Origin: Novosphingobium sp. KCTC 2891
GTDB taxonomy: Bacteria; Pseudomonadota; Alphaproteobacteria; Sphingomonadales; Sphingomonadaceae
Direction: 5' to 3'
Length of the DNA: 64,000 nucleotides
Assembly: GCF_025938155.1 (NCBI RefSeq)
Contig: NZ_JAPCZG010000001.1
Coordinates: 124,001-188,000, forward strand
Positions 27,857-37,811 of the stretch are shown here, piece after piece (within the stretch, counting starts at the first letter, position 1; every line of letters begins with the position of its first letter). The notes under the pieces are model-generated. The model searched no databases. It was not told the DNA's origin and saw only the letters and a program-made list of their open reading frames with translations. The translations under genes were made by a program, and so were the position numbers.

Positions 27857-30274
27857 ATGGCAACTTATATTGGCACCAACGGGGACGAAACGCTGATCGG
27901 CACGAGCGACAGCGATACTTTCGTGCCGATGCTCGGCTTCGACGTGGTTGAAGGCGGCGGCGGCAGCGATACGCTGGTGCTCGATTATACCGGTTTGCTC
28001 GCCGCCACGCGCTTCAGCTTCGGCACGGGCGCGGGCGCGGTCGAAGTTGTCGAGTATCTCGGCGGCCTGACCACTTACCTGCAATATTCCGGCATCAGCA
28101 CGGCGTCCGCCGCGCTTTCGGATGGTGACGACGAAGCGACCGTCGGCGTTGCCTCGATCCTCGCAGGTGCCAGCCTCAACATTGACGGCGGGCTGGGCAC
28201 CGACCGACTGATCCTCGACTTTGCCGGGCTGCCCGGCGCCACCTTCGCGCTCGACGCGCTGGGGCAGGTGCCCGCGCTCTATGGCACGTACACCGGCTTT
28301 GAGAATTACACGGTCAAGCTCGCGGGCGGCATCAATGCCGTGACGCTGGGCGCGGGGGACGACGATGTCTGGTCCAATGGCGGCGTCGACGCGATCGACG
28401 GTGGCGACGGCCTCAACCGGTGGTATGGCGATTACAGCGCCACAACCACGGACCTCGCCATCACCGCGAACGGCGCCACCAACACCGCATCGCTGTCCAA
28501 CGGCACCACCATCGCCAACTTCGACCATGGCGACATCGTTTCCGGCAGCGGCAACGACACGTTCACACTCACCAATTCGCAGTTCTCCGTGCAGGGCGGC
28601 ACCGGGGTGGATACGCTGATCGAGCGCTTTAGCGGTACCCACAACAGCTACGGCGAAGGCGGCAGCAATTCCTCCATCGCCACCGATGCCGACGGCTTCT
28701 CCGGCCAGTTCCACGACGACGGCGGTTATTTCAGCGGCATCGAAAAGCTCGACATCGTGCTCGGCGACGAGGACAAAACCATCTATCTCAACATTGATGG
28801 GCCGATGTTTACCGGTGCTTCGCTGAAGCTCGACGCCGGCCTCGGCGCCAACACGTTCCGGGTCTATGCCCCGGCGGTTACCGACACCACGCTGGTCCTC
28901 GCGGCCGATGGCTCGATCTCGTCGAGCTTGGGCACGCTCTCCCATTTCGGCATCTTCGATCTTAACCTGGGCGGCGGCGTCAACACGATCACCACCGGCG
29001 CGGGCTACGACAGAATTTCTGTCGTGGGCAGCGGGAACAACACCATCAGCAGCGGTGACGGCGACGACATCGTCCACACGCGCGGCGGCACCGCCACCAT
29101 CGATATGGGATCGGGCTTTGACAGTCTGACCATCGACAACCGGTCCGATGCGCGGGGCCAGACCTACGCCATCAACCTTGGCCCGCAGACCATTGCGGAT
29201 TCGCGCATCGAAGGCGTCGAGTTGCTTCGGCTCACCGGCAGCGCAGGGGTGGACAGCTTCTCCGTCGGCTCCGGTATTACCGATGGCGATATCCAGGGCA
29301 GCGGCAATGACGCGTTCTACGCCAATTTCGCCGGCACGCTCGGCACCGGCACCTTTTCGGGCTACATCAGCACCGGGCAGTACGGGATCAGTGGCCAGAT
29401 TTCCGGCCTGCGCGGCGCCAACGACAGGCTGTCGTTCGGCAGCATGGACAAGGTGGACATCACCTTCAACGACAGCGACAACGAATTCCGCGTCTATGGC
29501 TACGGCGCGTCGCAGAACCCGGCGCGGATGCGTCTGGATGGCGGGCTGGGCAACGATACCATCACCATCTTCGGGGAAGCCGCAGGGTACTCGGCCGTGA
29601 AGAACGGGACGGGCGGCTACGTCGTGGTCGATATCGATCCCTCGGACGAGATCGTACCCGAATTCACCGTCACCAATTTCGAGCACCTCCACATCCAGGG
29701 GCAGGCCACCGACACGGTGATCGATCTGCCGGCCTATGGCGCGGGCGTGAACACCAGCGGATCGGTGGGCAACGACACGATCACCGGCACCGAATATGCC
29801 GATACGCTAAGCGGCCTTGCCGGCAACGACACGCTGCTGGGCCTTGGCGGCAACGACGTGCTCAATGGCGGGGCGGGCGACGACAAGATCGACGGTGGCG
29901 ACGTGATCTCTGGCGGCCTGGGCGCTGATATCCTGACCGGCGGGCGCGGGGCGGACGTGTTCGTGTTCGACGTGCTGGAAACCTCGGCCAATCGCGACAT
30001 GATCCGCGATTTCACCCACGGCACGGACAAGATCGAGCTCGATCACGCTGTGTTCGCCGGACTGTCATCGGTGGCCGCCTATCCGGGCAGCCTGGCCGCC
30101 AGCGATTTCACGATCGGCAAGGCAGCGACGACCGCCTCGCACCACATCATCTACAACGCGGGCAACGGGCAGCTGTTCTACGATGCCGATGGCGTCGGCG
30201 GTGCGGCGCAGGTCCAGATCGCGATGTTGCAGGGCAAGCCCGTGCTCAGCGCGGGTGACTTCCTGGTGATCTGA
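27857..30274 (+). CDS. RTX-type calcium-binding secreted protein
   Basis: 805 residues, acidic and Gly/Asp-rich, no N-terminal signal peptide. RTX-like nonapeptides (GGxGxDxUx type) occur at the start (YIGTNGDETLIGTSDSD, VEGGGGSDTLVLD) and as a compact block at about residues 635-706 (GNDTITGTEYADTLSGLAGN, GGNDVLNGGAGDDKIDGG), followed by a serralysin-type C-terminal domain (ADVFVFDVLETSANRDMIRD) and a hydrophobic end. These features fit calcium-dependent folding after type I secretion. The long middle has degenerate beta-roll-like repeats and no recognised catalytic motif. No type I secretion genes lie nearby. It may be a surface, adhesive or biofilm protein (inference). Confidence 0.8.
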   Translation: MATYIGTNGDETLIGTSDSDTFVPMLGFDVVEGGGGSDTLVLDYTGLLAATRFSFGTGAGAVEVVEYLGGLTTYLQYSGISTASAALSDGDDEATVGVASILAGASLNIDGGLGTDRLILDFAGLPGATFALDALGQVPALYGTYTGFENYTVKLAGGINAVTLGAGDDDVWSNGGVDAIDGGDGLNRWYGDYSATTTDLAITANGATNTASLSNGTTIANFDHGDIVSGSGNDTFTLTNSQFSVQGGTGVDTLIERFSGTHNSYGEGGSNSSIATDADGFSGQFHDDGGYFSGIEKLDIVLGDEDKTIYLNIDGPMFTGASLKLDAGLGANTFRVYAPAVTDTTLVLAADGSISSSLGTLSHFGIFDLNLGGGVNTITTGAGYDRISVVGSGNNTISSGDGDDIVHTRGGTATIDMGSGFDSLTIDNRSDARGQTYAINLGPQTIADSRIEGVELLRLTGSAGVDSFSVGSGITDGDIQGSGNDAFYANFAGTLGTGTFSGYISTGQYGISGQISGLRGANDRLSFGSMDKVDITFNDSDNEFRVYGYGASQNPARMRLDGGLGNDTITIFGEAAGYSAVKNGTGGYVVVDIDPSDEIVPEFTVTNFEHLHIQGQATDTVIDLPAYGAGVNTSGSVGNDTITGTEYADTLSGLAGNDTLLGLGGNDVLNGGAGDDKIDGGDVISGGLGADILTGGRGADVFVFDVLETSANRDMIRDFTHGTDKIELDHAVFAGLSSVAAYPGSLAASDFTIGKAATTASHHIIYNAGNGQLFYDADGVGGAAQVQIAMLQGKPVLSAGDFLVI

Positions 30275-30290
30275 GCCGTGCCGGGCAGTC

Positions 30291-30319
30291 GGGGCGGGCG
30301 GTGTGCGGCCGTCTGCCCC
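30291..30319 (+). terminator. Hairpin after the RTX-type gene
   Basis: GGGGCGGGCGG (30291-30301) can pair with CCGTCTGCCCC (30309-30319), an 11-base stem with two G-U pairs and a seven-base loop, 17 bases after the stop. No T-run follows. Confidence 0.45.
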
Positions 30320-30365
30320 GGCCGCGCGGGCATGTGCATTGCGGTCGGCTTTGTCCTTCGCGCCT

Positions 30366-30394
30366 TTGACCTTCGTGGCAGCATCCGGTAAGAT
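30366..30394 (+). promoter_or_regulatory. Candidate alpha operon promoter 1 (TTGACC-N17-TAAGAT)
   Basis: TTGACC (30366-30371) and TAAGAT (30389-30394) with the ideal 17-base spacer. It lies in the 360-base gap between the RTX-type gene and rpsM, which holds no gene that I can support. It could drive rpsM-rpsK-rpoA-rplQ independently of spc. Confidence 0.55.
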
Positions 30395-30460
30395 GCCAAT
30401 GCAAAGGACGCAGCCGCCCCCATGCGTGAGGGATGGCGCCCTTTTTGCGTTGCTTTGTGG

Positions 30461-30489
30461 TTGACGTCGCGCTCGAAACCACTTATCCG
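30461..30489 (+). promoter_or_regulatory. Candidate alpha operon promoter 2 (TTGACG-N17-TATCCG)
   Basis: TTGACG (30461-30466) and TATCCG (30484-30489), again with a 17-base spacer, about 95 bases downstream of the first candidate and nearer to rpsM. Tandem promoters would suit an operon cut off from its usual upstream neighbours. Confidence 0.5.
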
Positions 30490-30634
30490 CGCCTTTCACT
30501 CCGAACCAGAAGGGTATCCAGCAGTCAGGGCAGAGTCTTGCACTGGCTTGGGTTTCTGCCGTTCCGGACCGGGTGGACCGCTATGAGATGGGGTCTCGGC
30601 ACGAGTCGGCACCCCGTGGAGCATGGAGAAACAA

Positions 30635-31003
30635 GTGGCTCGTATTGCCGGGGTCAATATCCCCACCAACAAGCGCGTGATCATCGCGCTTACCTACATT
30701 CACGGTATTGGCGCTCACAAGGCCAAGCAGATCGCCGACAAGCTGGGCATCGATCATGCCCGCCGCGTTCAGGATCTCTCGGACGCTGAAGTCCTGCAGA
30801 TCCGCGAAGCGATCGACGCCGATCACACCGTGGAAGGCGATCTTCGTCGTGAAACCGCGATGAACATCAAGCGCCTGATGGACCTGGCCTGCTATCGCGG
30901 CCTGCGTCACCGCAAGGGCCTTCCGGTCCGCGGTCAGCGCACGCACACGAACGCCCGTACCCGCAAGGGCAAGGCCAAGCCGATCGCCGGCAAGAAGAAG
31001 TAA
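30635..31003 (+). CDS. rpsM: 30S ribosomal protein S13
   Basis: 122 residues from a GTG at 30635 (read as [20 protein letters not shown]), preceded by GGAGAA at 30626-30631. An ATG at 30623 is in frame but lacks a ribosome site and would add MEKQ, so GTG is preferred. S13 bridges the subunits; the C-terminal [20 protein letters not shown] and basic tail are intact. First gene of the alpha segment. Confidence 0.96.
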   Translation: MARIAGVNIPTNKRVIIALTYIHGIGAHKAKQIADKLGIDHARRVQDLSDAEVLQIREAIDADHTVEGDLRRETAMNIKRLMDLACYRGLRHRKGLPVRGQRTHTNARTRKGKAKPIAGKKK

Positions 31004-31071
31004 GATCGGCCTGCCGGTCCTGATGTGTCCGGCCTGATCTTCCCAACGGTTTCTCGACAGGAATTCAACAC

Positions 31072-31461
31072 ATGGCACGCGAACCTCAGCGCATTAAGCG
31101 CCGCGAGCGCAAGAACATCACCAGTGGTGTCGCGCACGTCAACGCCAGCTTCAACAACACCATGATCACCATCACCGACGCGCAGGGCAACGCCATTTCG
31201 TGGTCGTCCGCCGGCATGATGGGCTTCAAGGGCAGCCGCAAGTCGACCCCGTACGCCGCTCAGGTGGCCGCGGACGACGCCGGCAAGAAGGCCGCCGAGC
31301 ACGGCGTCCGCACCCTGGAAGTCGAAGTCAAGGGCCCGGGTTCGGGCCGTGAGAGCGCCCTGCGCGCCCTCCAGGCGGTTGGTTTCACGATTACCGCGAT
31401 CCGCGACGTGACTCCGATCCCGCATAATGGCGTGCGCCCTTCGAAGCGTCGCCGCGTCTGA
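31072..31461 (+). CDS. rpsK: 30S ribosomal protein S11
   Basis: 129 residues, full length; platform protein at the mRNA exit channel. Motifs are [20 protein letters not shown] and [20 protein letters not shown], ending [13 protein letters not shown]. It lies 68 bases after rpsM. No rpsD follows; rpoA comes next, the usual alphaproteobacterial order. Confidence 0.98.
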   Translation: MAREPQRIKRRERKNITSGVAHVNASFNNTMITITDAQGNAISWSSAGMMGFKGSRKSTPYAAQVAADDAGKKAAEHGVRTLEVEVKGPGSGRESALRALQAVGFTITAIRDVTPIPHNGVRPSKRRRV

Positions 31462-31578
31462 TTTGCCTTTCGGCGCGTGGCGCGGCGGTACCACCGCGCC
31501 ACGTCCGCCCAATACCTTGACCGGTCGCGGCTGTCCTCAGTCGACCTCCGGCTCCCGAACAAACCCCAGGGGAATTCC

Positions 31579-32640
31579 ATGACTGTCAACATCAAGAACT
31601 GGCAGGAACTGAAGAAGCCCAACAATCTCGAGATCAAGCCCGGCAACGATCCGAAGCGCCGCGCGACGTTCGTCGCCGAGCCGCTGGAGCGTGGCTTCGG
31701 TCTCACCCTCGGCAACGCGCTGCGGCGGGTGCTGCTCTCTTCTCTCCAGGGCGCGGCCGTTACCTCGATCAAGATCGAGAACGTGCTGCACGAATTCTCG
31801 TCGCTGGCCGGCGTGCGCGAGGACGTGACCGACATCGTCCTCAACGTGAAGCAGATCGCCCTCAAGATGCAGGGCGAAGGCCCGAAGCGTCTGCAGCTCT
31901 CGGCCACTGGCCCGGGCGAAGTGAAGGCGGGCGACATCGCTGTCACCGGCGACATCGAGGTCATGAACAAGGACCTCGTGATCTGCCATCTCGATGAAGG
32001 CGCGACCTTCAACATGGAACTGACGTGCGACACCGGCAAGGGCTACGTCCCCGCGGTGTCGAACCGTCCCGTGGACGCGCCGATCGGCCTTATCCCGATC
32101 GACTCGCTCTACTCGCCGGTTCGCCAGGTGTCCTACAAGGTCGACAACGCGCGCATCGGGCAGGAGCTTGACTACGACAAGCTGAGCCTGACGATCGAGA
32201 CCGACGGCACCGTGACCCCGGAAGACGCCGTGGCTTATGCTGCGCGCATCCTTCAGGACCAGCTTAGCCTGTTCGTGCACTTCGACGACCAGCTGCCGAC
32301 CGGCCACGTGCCTTCGGTTGCCGGCGTTCCGGCCCATGCGCCGGAAGAAAGCGACGCCAACCAGCTCAACCGCTACCTTCTCAAGAAGGTCGACGAGCTG
32401 GAGCTGTCGGTGCGTTCGGCGAACTGCCTCAAGAACGACAACATCATCTACATCGGCGACCTGGTCCAGAAGACCGAGGCCGAGATGCTCCGTACGCCGA
32501 ACTTCGGCCGCAAGTCGCTCAACGAGATCAAGGAAGTGCTCTCGTCGATGGGCCTGCGCCTCGGCATGGACATCCCTGGCTGGCCGCCGGAAAACATCGA
32601 GGAAATGGCGAAGAAGCTCGAGCAAGAGCTTCTCGGCTGA
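31579..32640 (+). CDS. rpoA: RNA polymerase alpha subunit
   Basis: 353 residues from the ATG at 31579, after CAGGGGAATTCC. The N-terminal domain dimerises and nucleates polymerase assembly ([20 protein letters not shown]); the C-terminal domain binds promoter UP elements and activators ([20 protein letters not shown] helix and [19 protein letters not shown]). Length is slightly above E. coli (329), as is normal in alphaproteobacteria. Confidence 0.98.
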   Translation: MTVNIKNWQELKKPNNLEIKPGNDPKRRATFVAEPLERGFGLTLGNALRRVLLSSLQGAAVTSIKIENVLHEFSSLAGVREDVTDIVLNVKQIALKMQGEGPKRLQLSATGPGEVKAGDIAVTGDIEVMNKDLVICHLDEGATFNMELTCDTGKGYVPAVSNRPVDAPIGLIPIDSLYSPVRQVSYKVDNARIGQELDYDKLSLTIETDGTVTPEDAVAYAARILQDQLSLFVHFDDQLPTGHVPSVAGVPAHAPEESDANQLNRYLLKKVDELELSVRSANCLKNDNIIYIGDLVQKTEAEMLRTPNFGRKSLNEIKEVLSSMGLRLGMDIPGWPPENIEEMAKKLEQELLG

Positions 32641-32754
32641 CCGGATTTCGGGGTGCTGGCAACGGCGCCCCGCTTTCGGGTGACTTGGCGGCGACCCTGA
32701 CAGCCGCCTGGATCGGGCTACCTGACACGGGCCCCCTACGAACGGAGAAAGATT

Positions 32755-33180
32755 ATGCGTCATAAACTCGGCCAGCGGAAGCTGGGTCGTACCTCGGCTC
32801 ACCGTATTGCGATGCTGCGCAACATGGCGGCTGCTCTGATCAAGCACGAGCAGATCACCACCACGGTGCCCAAGGCGAAGGAACTTCGCCCTTACCTCGA
32901 AAAGCTCATCACGCTGGCGAAGAAGGGTGGCCTGTCCAACCGTCGCCTCGCGCACGCTCGTCTTCTCGACGACGCGCAGCTGGTGAAGCTGTTCGACGTG
33001 CTGGCCGCGCGCTATGCCGACCGCAACGGCGGCTACACCCGCGTGATCAAGGCCGGTTTCCGCGCTTCGGACGCTGCGCCGATCGCCGTGATCGAGCTGG
33101 TTGACCGCGATGTCTCGGCCAAGGGCCAGGATTCGGGTCCGGTCGTGACCGCCGACGAGGACGAGTACGAAGCTGCGTAA
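32755..33180 (+). CDS. rplQ: 50S ribosomal protein L17
   Basis: 141 residues; lies near the tunnel exit. Starts [20 protein letters not shown] and contains [20 protein letters not shown] and [20 protein letters not shown]. An acidic tail follows the core. Last gene of the ribosomal block; an intrinsic terminator follows. Confidence 0.98.
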   Translation: MRHKLGQRKLGRTSAHRIAMLRNMAAALIKHEQITTTVPKAKELRPYLEKLITLAKKGGLSNRRLAHARLLDDAQLVKLFDVLAARYADRNGGYTRVIKAGFRASDAAPIAVIELVDRDVSAKGQDSGPVVTADEDEYEAA

Positions 33181-33209
33181 TTCGCGCTTCCTCTCGCAGG
33201 ATAAGGATA

Positions 33210-33238
33210 GGGGCGGGCCGCGAGGCACCGCCCCTTTT
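33210..33238 (+). terminator. Intrinsic terminator of the alpha operon
   Basis: GGGGCGG (33210-33216) pairs with CCGCCCC (33228-33234) around an 11-base loop and is followed by TTTT, 29 bases after the rplQ stop. Confidence 0.8.
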
Positions 33239-33330
33239 CGTTGGGGCTGGCGCCTCTTGTTAGGACTTGCGGCGACGCGCGTGCCGACTAGGTTCGCTGC
33301 CTTCAAGATGTTGTCCGCGAAAGCCCTGTA

Positions 33331-35487
33331 ATGCCCTCGAAAGCCGTTGCCCGGCTCGCCTCTGCGGCGATGCTGGCTCTTGTACCCTGCCTTGCTCTTG
33401 CCGCCGAGGACCATGCCGTGACCGACCCGCAGCCCGTGCTTGCCTATCCGCCGACTGAGCGCGAGGACGTTGTCGAAACGGTGTTCGGCCAGCAGGTCGC
33501 CGATCCCTATCGCTGGCTTGAAGCGGATGTGCGCGGCGATGCGAAGGTCGAGCGCTGGGTCGCGGCGCAGAGCGCCTTTACCGACGCTTATCTCAAGGCT
33601 CTGCCTGAGCGGCCGGCTTTCGAGCGGCGGCTGAAGGGGCTGTTCGACTATGCCCGCTTCGGTGTTCCGCGTGAGGAGGGCGGGCGGCTGTTCTATGCAT
33701 GGAACTCCGGTCTGCTCAATCAGGCGCAATTGCTGGTGCGTGAGCCCGGCGAGAAGAAGGGCCGCGTCCTGCTCGATCCCAATGGCTGGGCAAAGGACGG
33801 CGCGACCGCGCTCGACGCGTGGGAGCCATCGCCCGATGGCGAGACGGTCGCCTATACCGTGCAGGACGGCGGGTCTGACTGGCGGACCATGAAGTTCGTC
33901 CGCGCGGCCGATGGCAGAACGCTGGCGGACGAGTTGAAGTGGGTCAAGTTCAGCGCCATCGCGTGGGTGGGCAGCGAAGGCGTGCTTTATTCGCGCTTTG
34001 CCGCGCCCAAGGAGGGCGAGGCGTTCCAGGCGCGCAACTACGACCAGACCGTCTATTTCCACAAGCTGGGCACGCCGCAGGCGGATGACGTTGCCGTCTA
34101 TGCCACGCCTGACAAGCCGACGTGGGGGCACGCCGCGCAGATGACCAGCGACGCGCGCTGGATGGTGGTGACCAGCCACGAGGGTACCGATCCGCTCAAT
34201 GCGGTCCATGTGGCGCCGGTTGGCCGGGGTGAGTGGAAGACAGTGGCGCTGGTGCCCGAACTGTCGGCGCAGTGGGACCTGATCGACGGCATCGGCGACA
34301 CGCTGTGGTTCGTGACCAGCGACGGCGCGCCGCTCAAGAAGATCGTGCGCGTGGATCTTTCGGGCGACAAGCCGGTGATCACCACCGTGGTGGCGCAAAG
34401 CGATGCGAACCTGGAAGGCGCGCTGATCGTGGGCGATCGGCTGGTGGTGCAATATCTGCGCGACGTGAAGGCGGACGTGAAGCTGTTCGCGCTGGACGGG
34501 ACGCCGCTGGGCGATCTGGCGCTGCCGGGCGTGGGCACGGTGGCTGGCATGACCGGCAAGCCGGGGCGCCCGTCGGGCTACTTCGCCTTCACCGGTTTCA
34601 CCACGCCGGTCACGGTCCATGCCTTCGACGCCGGCACGGCCCGGGCGAAAGTGTGGGAGCCGATCCGGCTGAAGTTCCGGCCCGAGGACTATGCGGTCAC
34701 CCAGGTGTTCTATCCCTCGAAGGACGGCACGCGCGTGCCGATGTTCGTGGTGCGGCGCAAGGATGCGACAGGGCCGGTGCCGACGATCCTTTATGGTTAT
34801 GGCGGGTTCAACGTGTCGCTGCCGCCGGCGTTTTCCTCGGCGCGGATGGCGTGGCTGGAAAGCGGCGGTGCCTATGCCGTGGCCAATCTGCGCGGGGGCG
34901 GCGAATACGGTGATGCCTGGCACGACGCCGGCCGACGCGCGCGGAAGCAGAACGTGTTCGATGATTGCATCGCTGCGGGCGAATGGCTGATCGCAAACGG
35001 CGTGGCGCCGAAGGGGGGCCTGGCTGTGGAAGGCGGGTCCAATGGCGGGCTTCTTGTGGGCGCGGTGATCAACCAGCGACCCGACCTGTTCGCCGCCGCA
35101 CACCCGGCGGTGGGGGTGATGGACATGCTGCGCTTCGACCGCTTCACCGCCGGGCGATACTGGGTGGATGACTATGGCCATCCCGACCGCGAGGCGGACT
35201 GGAAAGTTCTGCGCGCCTATTCGCCCTATCACAACATCCGCAGCGGGGTGGACTACCCCGCGGTGCTGGTGACCACGGCGGACACCGACGATCGGGTCGT
35301 TCCGGGGCACAGCTTCAAGTATGCGGCGGCGTTGCAGGCAGCCGCGACCGGGGCGAAGCCGCATCTGATCCGCATCGAGACGCGCGCTGGTCACGGCGCG
35401 GGCAAGCCGGTGGACAAGACGATCGCCGAAGCGGCGGATGTCTATGCCTTCCTGGCGCGCTGGACCGGCCTGAAGCCCCGTCCGTGA
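33331..35487 (+). CDS. Secreted prolyl oligopeptidase, first of a tandem pair
   Basis: 718 residues, serine peptidase family S9A. An N-terminal signal peptide (1-24, ending LALAA) points to the periplasm. A beta-propeller domain from about residue 75 is followed by an alpha/beta-hydrolase domain with the nucleophile Ser570 in EGGSNGGLLVG, an acidic residue in TTADTDDRVVPGHSFKY and His688 in RAGHGAGKPVDK. These enzymes cut short proline-containing peptides after Pro. About 90 bases downstream lies a clear paralogue, so the pair is probably a gene duplication and may be cotranscribed. Confidence 0.93.
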   Translation: MPSKAVARLASAAMLALVPCLALAAEDHAVTDPQPVLAYPPTEREDVVETVFGQQVADPYRWLEADVRGDAKVERWVAAQSAFTDAYLKALPERPAFERRLKGLFDYARFGVPREEGGRLFYAWNSGLLNQAQLLVREPGEKKGRVLLDPNGWAKDGATALDAWEPSPDGETVAYTVQDGGSDWRTMKFVRAADGRTLADELKWVKFSAIAWVGSEGVLYSRFAAPKEGEAFQARNYDQTVYFHKLGTPQADDVAVYATPDKPTWGHAAQMTSDARWMVVTSHEGTDPLNAVHVAPVGRGEWKTVALVPELSAQWDLIDGIGDTLWFVTSDGAPLKKIVRVDLSGDKPVITTVVAQSDANLEGALIVGDRLVVQYLRDVKADVKLFALDGTPLGDLALPGVGTVAGMTGKPGRPSGYFAFTGFTTPVTVHAFDAGTARAKVWEPIRLKFRPEDYAVTQVFYPSKDGTRVPMFVVRRKDATGPVPTILYGYGGFNVSLPPAFSSARMAWLESGGAYAVANLRGGGEYGDAWHDAGRRARKQNVFDDCIAAGEWLIANGVAPKGGLAVEGGSNGGLLVGAVINQRPDLFAAAHPAVGVMDMLRFDRFTAGRYWVDDYGHPDREADWKVLRAYSPYHNIRSGVDYPAVLVTTADTDDRVVPGHSFKYAAALQAAATGAKPHLIRIETRAGHGAGKPVDKTIAEAADVYAFLARWTGLKPRP

Positions 35488-35576
35488 CGATGAGGTTCTG
35501 ACGACAAGGCCCTGAAGCACCGACGGAAATATCCTCGCGCGCGGCGCCTGCAATGCTATGACAGGCGGCGAAGAAC

Positions 35577-37811
35577 ATGGAACGCGCGGAGAGGACAGGA
35601 TGGGGGCGGCGCCCGCTGGCGCTGCTGGTCGCAGGGGCACTGTTGGCCCCGGTAGCACCCGCGCGCGCAGAATCGAGCGATGCCTCGGTCATTCACGACG
35701 CGAAGGATGGGGCTGCGCAGAGCGCCCCGCTGGCCTTGCCGCGCCTGTCTCTGCCGCCCTATCCGCCGACGCAGCGCGATGCGCTGGTGGAGCGGGTGTT
35801 CGGCGAGGACGTTGCCGATCCCTATCGTTGGCTGGAACAGGACGTTCGCAGCAGTCCGCAGGTGGCACAATGGGTGGCGCGCCAGAACGCCGCCAGCGCT
35901 GGCTATCTTGCGCGATTGCCGGGGCGCGATGCGATGGCAGCCCGCATTCGCACGCTGTTCGATTACGAGCGGATCAGCCTGCCGCGCCGGGCCGGCAAGT
36001 CCTATTTCTACTTGCGCAATCCCGGCCTTCAGAACCAGCCGGTGCTCCATGTGCGCAAGGGGCTGGCGGGCGAGGAGCGCGCGCTGCTCGATCCCAATGG
36101 CTGGTCGAAGGACGGCACGGCCGCGCTCGATTCGTGGGTGCCTTCGCCCAATGGCCGGTGGTTGGCCTATTCGGTGCAGGAAGGCGGCAGCGACTGGCGC
36201 ACCATCGGTGTGGTCGACGTGCGCAGCGGCCGCGTGCTGGAAGATCGGCTGGCCTGGGCGAATGACACGCAGATCGCCTGGGTGGGCGAGGAAGGCTTGC
36301 TCTATTCGCGCTTTCCCGCGCCCGCGCCGGGCGAGGAATATCGCGCACCGACGTTCAACAAGGCGGTGTGGTATCACCGCATCGGCACGCCGCAGGAGCA
36401 GGACCGACTGGTCTATGCCACGCCCGAGCATCCCGAGTGGGGGCACAAGGCGGCGGTGACCGCCGACGGCCGCTGGGCCGTGATCAGCAGCGAGATCGGC
36501 ACGCAGCCGCGCCGGGCGATCCACCTGATCGATTTGCGCGGCGGCCGGCCCGAATCGTGGAACAACGCCACGCTGGCGGCAGATTTCGACCATGACTGGA
36601 AGTTCGTCGACGGCTTCGGCGACCGGCTGTGGTTCATCACCAACGATGGCGCGCCGCGTTACCGGCTGGTGCAACTCGATCTTTCAGGCGCGCCCACATG
36701 GAAGGTGGTGGTGCCCGAGCGCACCGAGACGCTTGCCGCCGGCAACGTGGTGGGCGACCGCATCGTGCTGTCCTACTTGCGGGACGGCGCGAGCGTTGCG
36801 GTCATCACCGACCTGAAGGGACGGCCGTCGCGGGCGATCACCCTGAACGACATCGGCTCGGCGACGGGGTTCGGCGGGCGTCCCGGGGATCCGGAGACGT
36901 TCTACCAGTTCGCGAGCTTCAACCGGCCGCCCACGGTCTATCGCATGGACCTGGCCAGCGGCACGGTCACGCCCTTCGCGGCGCCAAAGCTTGCCTTCGA
37001 TCCTGACGACTACCTGGTGGAGCAGCGCACCTATCCGTCGAAGGACGGGACGAAAGTGCCCATCTACATCGTCCGCAAGAAGAGTCTGGCGGGCAAGCCG
37101 GCACCGACGCTGCTCTATGGCTATGGTGGGTTCGACATCGCGCTGACGCCAGGATTCTCGCCGGTGCGAATGGCCTGGCTTGAAAGCGGGGGGGTGTTCG
37201 CGCTCGCCAACATCCGCGGTGGCGGTGAATTCGGGCGCGAGTGGCACGATGCCGGGCGGCTGAACCGGAAGCAGAACAGCTTCGACGATTTCATCGCGGC
37301 CGGCGAATTCCTGATCCGCGAAGGGATCACGCCCAAGGGTGGGCTGGCGGTGCAGGGCGGATCGAACGGCGGCCTGCTGGTGGGTGCGGTGGTCAACCAG
37401 AGGCCCGACCTGTTCGCGGCGGCCAATCCCGATGTGGGCGTGATGGACATGCTGCGCTTCGACAGGTTCACCGCCGGGCGATACTGGGTGGAGGACTATG
37501 GCCGGCCCGAACGCGAAAGCGACTGGAAGGTGCTGCGCGCCTATTCCCCCTATCACAACATTCGCGGCGGCGTTGACTATCCGGCGGTGTTGGTGACGAC
37601 GGCGGACACCGACGACCGCGTCGTTCCCGCGCACAGCTTCAAGTATGTCGCCGCGCTGCAGGCGGCGGCGATCGGCGACCGGCCGCATCTGCTGCGGGTG
37701 GACAGCAACGCCGGGCATGGCACGGGCAAGCCGGTGGACAAGGTCATTGCGGGCGGGGCGGACGTGCTTTCGTTCCTGGCCTACTGGACAGGGCTGAACC
37801 TCCAGCCCTGA
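35577..37811 (+). CDS. Secreted prolyl oligopeptidase, second of a tandem pair
   Basis: 744 residues, family S9A, paralogous to the preceding gene throughout (shared blocks such as FGEDVADPYRWLEQDV, LLYGYGGFDIALTPGFSPVR, DMLRFDRFTAGRYWVEDYG). A signal peptide (about 1-31, ending ARA) predicts export. The catalytic Ser596 is in QGGSNGGLLVGAVVNQ, the acidic residue in TADTDDRVVPAHSFKY and the His in NAGHGTGKPVDK. Both copies keep intact catalytic triads, so neither looks degenerate; divergence may reflect different peptide preferences (inference). Confidence 0.93.
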   Translation: MERAERTGWGRRPLALLVAGALLAPVAPARAESSDASVIHDAKDGAAQSAPLALPRLSLPPYPPTQRDALVERVFGEDVADPYRWLEQDVRSSPQVAQWVARQNAASAGYLARLPGRDAMAARIRTLFDYERISLPRRAGKSYFYLRNPGLQNQPVLHVRKGLAGEERALLDPNGWSKDGTAALDSWVPSPNGRWLAYSVQEGGSDWRTIGVVDVRSGRVLEDRLAWANDTQIAWVGEEGLLYSRFPAPAPGEEYRAPTFNKAVWYHRIGTPQEQDRLVYATPEHPEWGHKAAVTADGRWAVISSEIGTQPRRAIHLIDLRGGRPESWNNATLAADFDHDWKFVDGFGDRLWFITNDGAPRYRLVQLDLSGAPTWKVVVPERTETLAAGNVVGDRIVLSYLRDGASVAVITDLKGRPSRAITLNDIGSATGFGGRPGDPETFYQFASFNRPPTVYRMDLASGTVTPFAAPKLAFDPDDYLVEQRTYPSKDGTKVPIYIVRKKSLAGKPAPTLLYGYGGFDIALTPGFSPVRMAWLESGGVFALANIRGGGEFGREWHDAGRLNRKQNSFDDFIAAGEFLIREGITPKGGLAVQGGSNGGLLVGAVVNQRPDLFAAANPDVGVMDMLRFDRFTAGRYWVEDYGRPERESDWKVLRAYSPYHNIRGGVDYPAVLVTTADTDDRVVPAHSFKYVAALQAAAIGDRPHLLRVDSNAGHGTGKPVDKVIAGGADVLSFLAYWTGLNLQP

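Noticed and set aside
28980..29110. CRISPR-like or tandem DNA repeats in the Gly/Asp-rich gene
   Set aside because: The repetition is at the protein level (GGxGxD units); DNA copies differ in sequence and spacing.
27824..29692. Minus-strand 622-codon frame opposite the RTX-type gene
   Set aside because: The sense strand has clear RTX repeats; the antisense product is repetitive without any domain.
33206..33216. Fourth copy of the TAGGGGC promoter-like motif after rplQ
   Set aside because: No -35-like hexamer 17 bases upstream, and the sequence is the left arm of the alpha operon terminator.
31537..35658. Minus-strand open frame of 1,373 codons opposite rpoA, rplQ and the first peptidase
   Set aside because: It crosses three well-supported genes and their intergenic gaps on the other strand, shows low-complexity Arg/His/Gly content, and arises from third-position GC bias.
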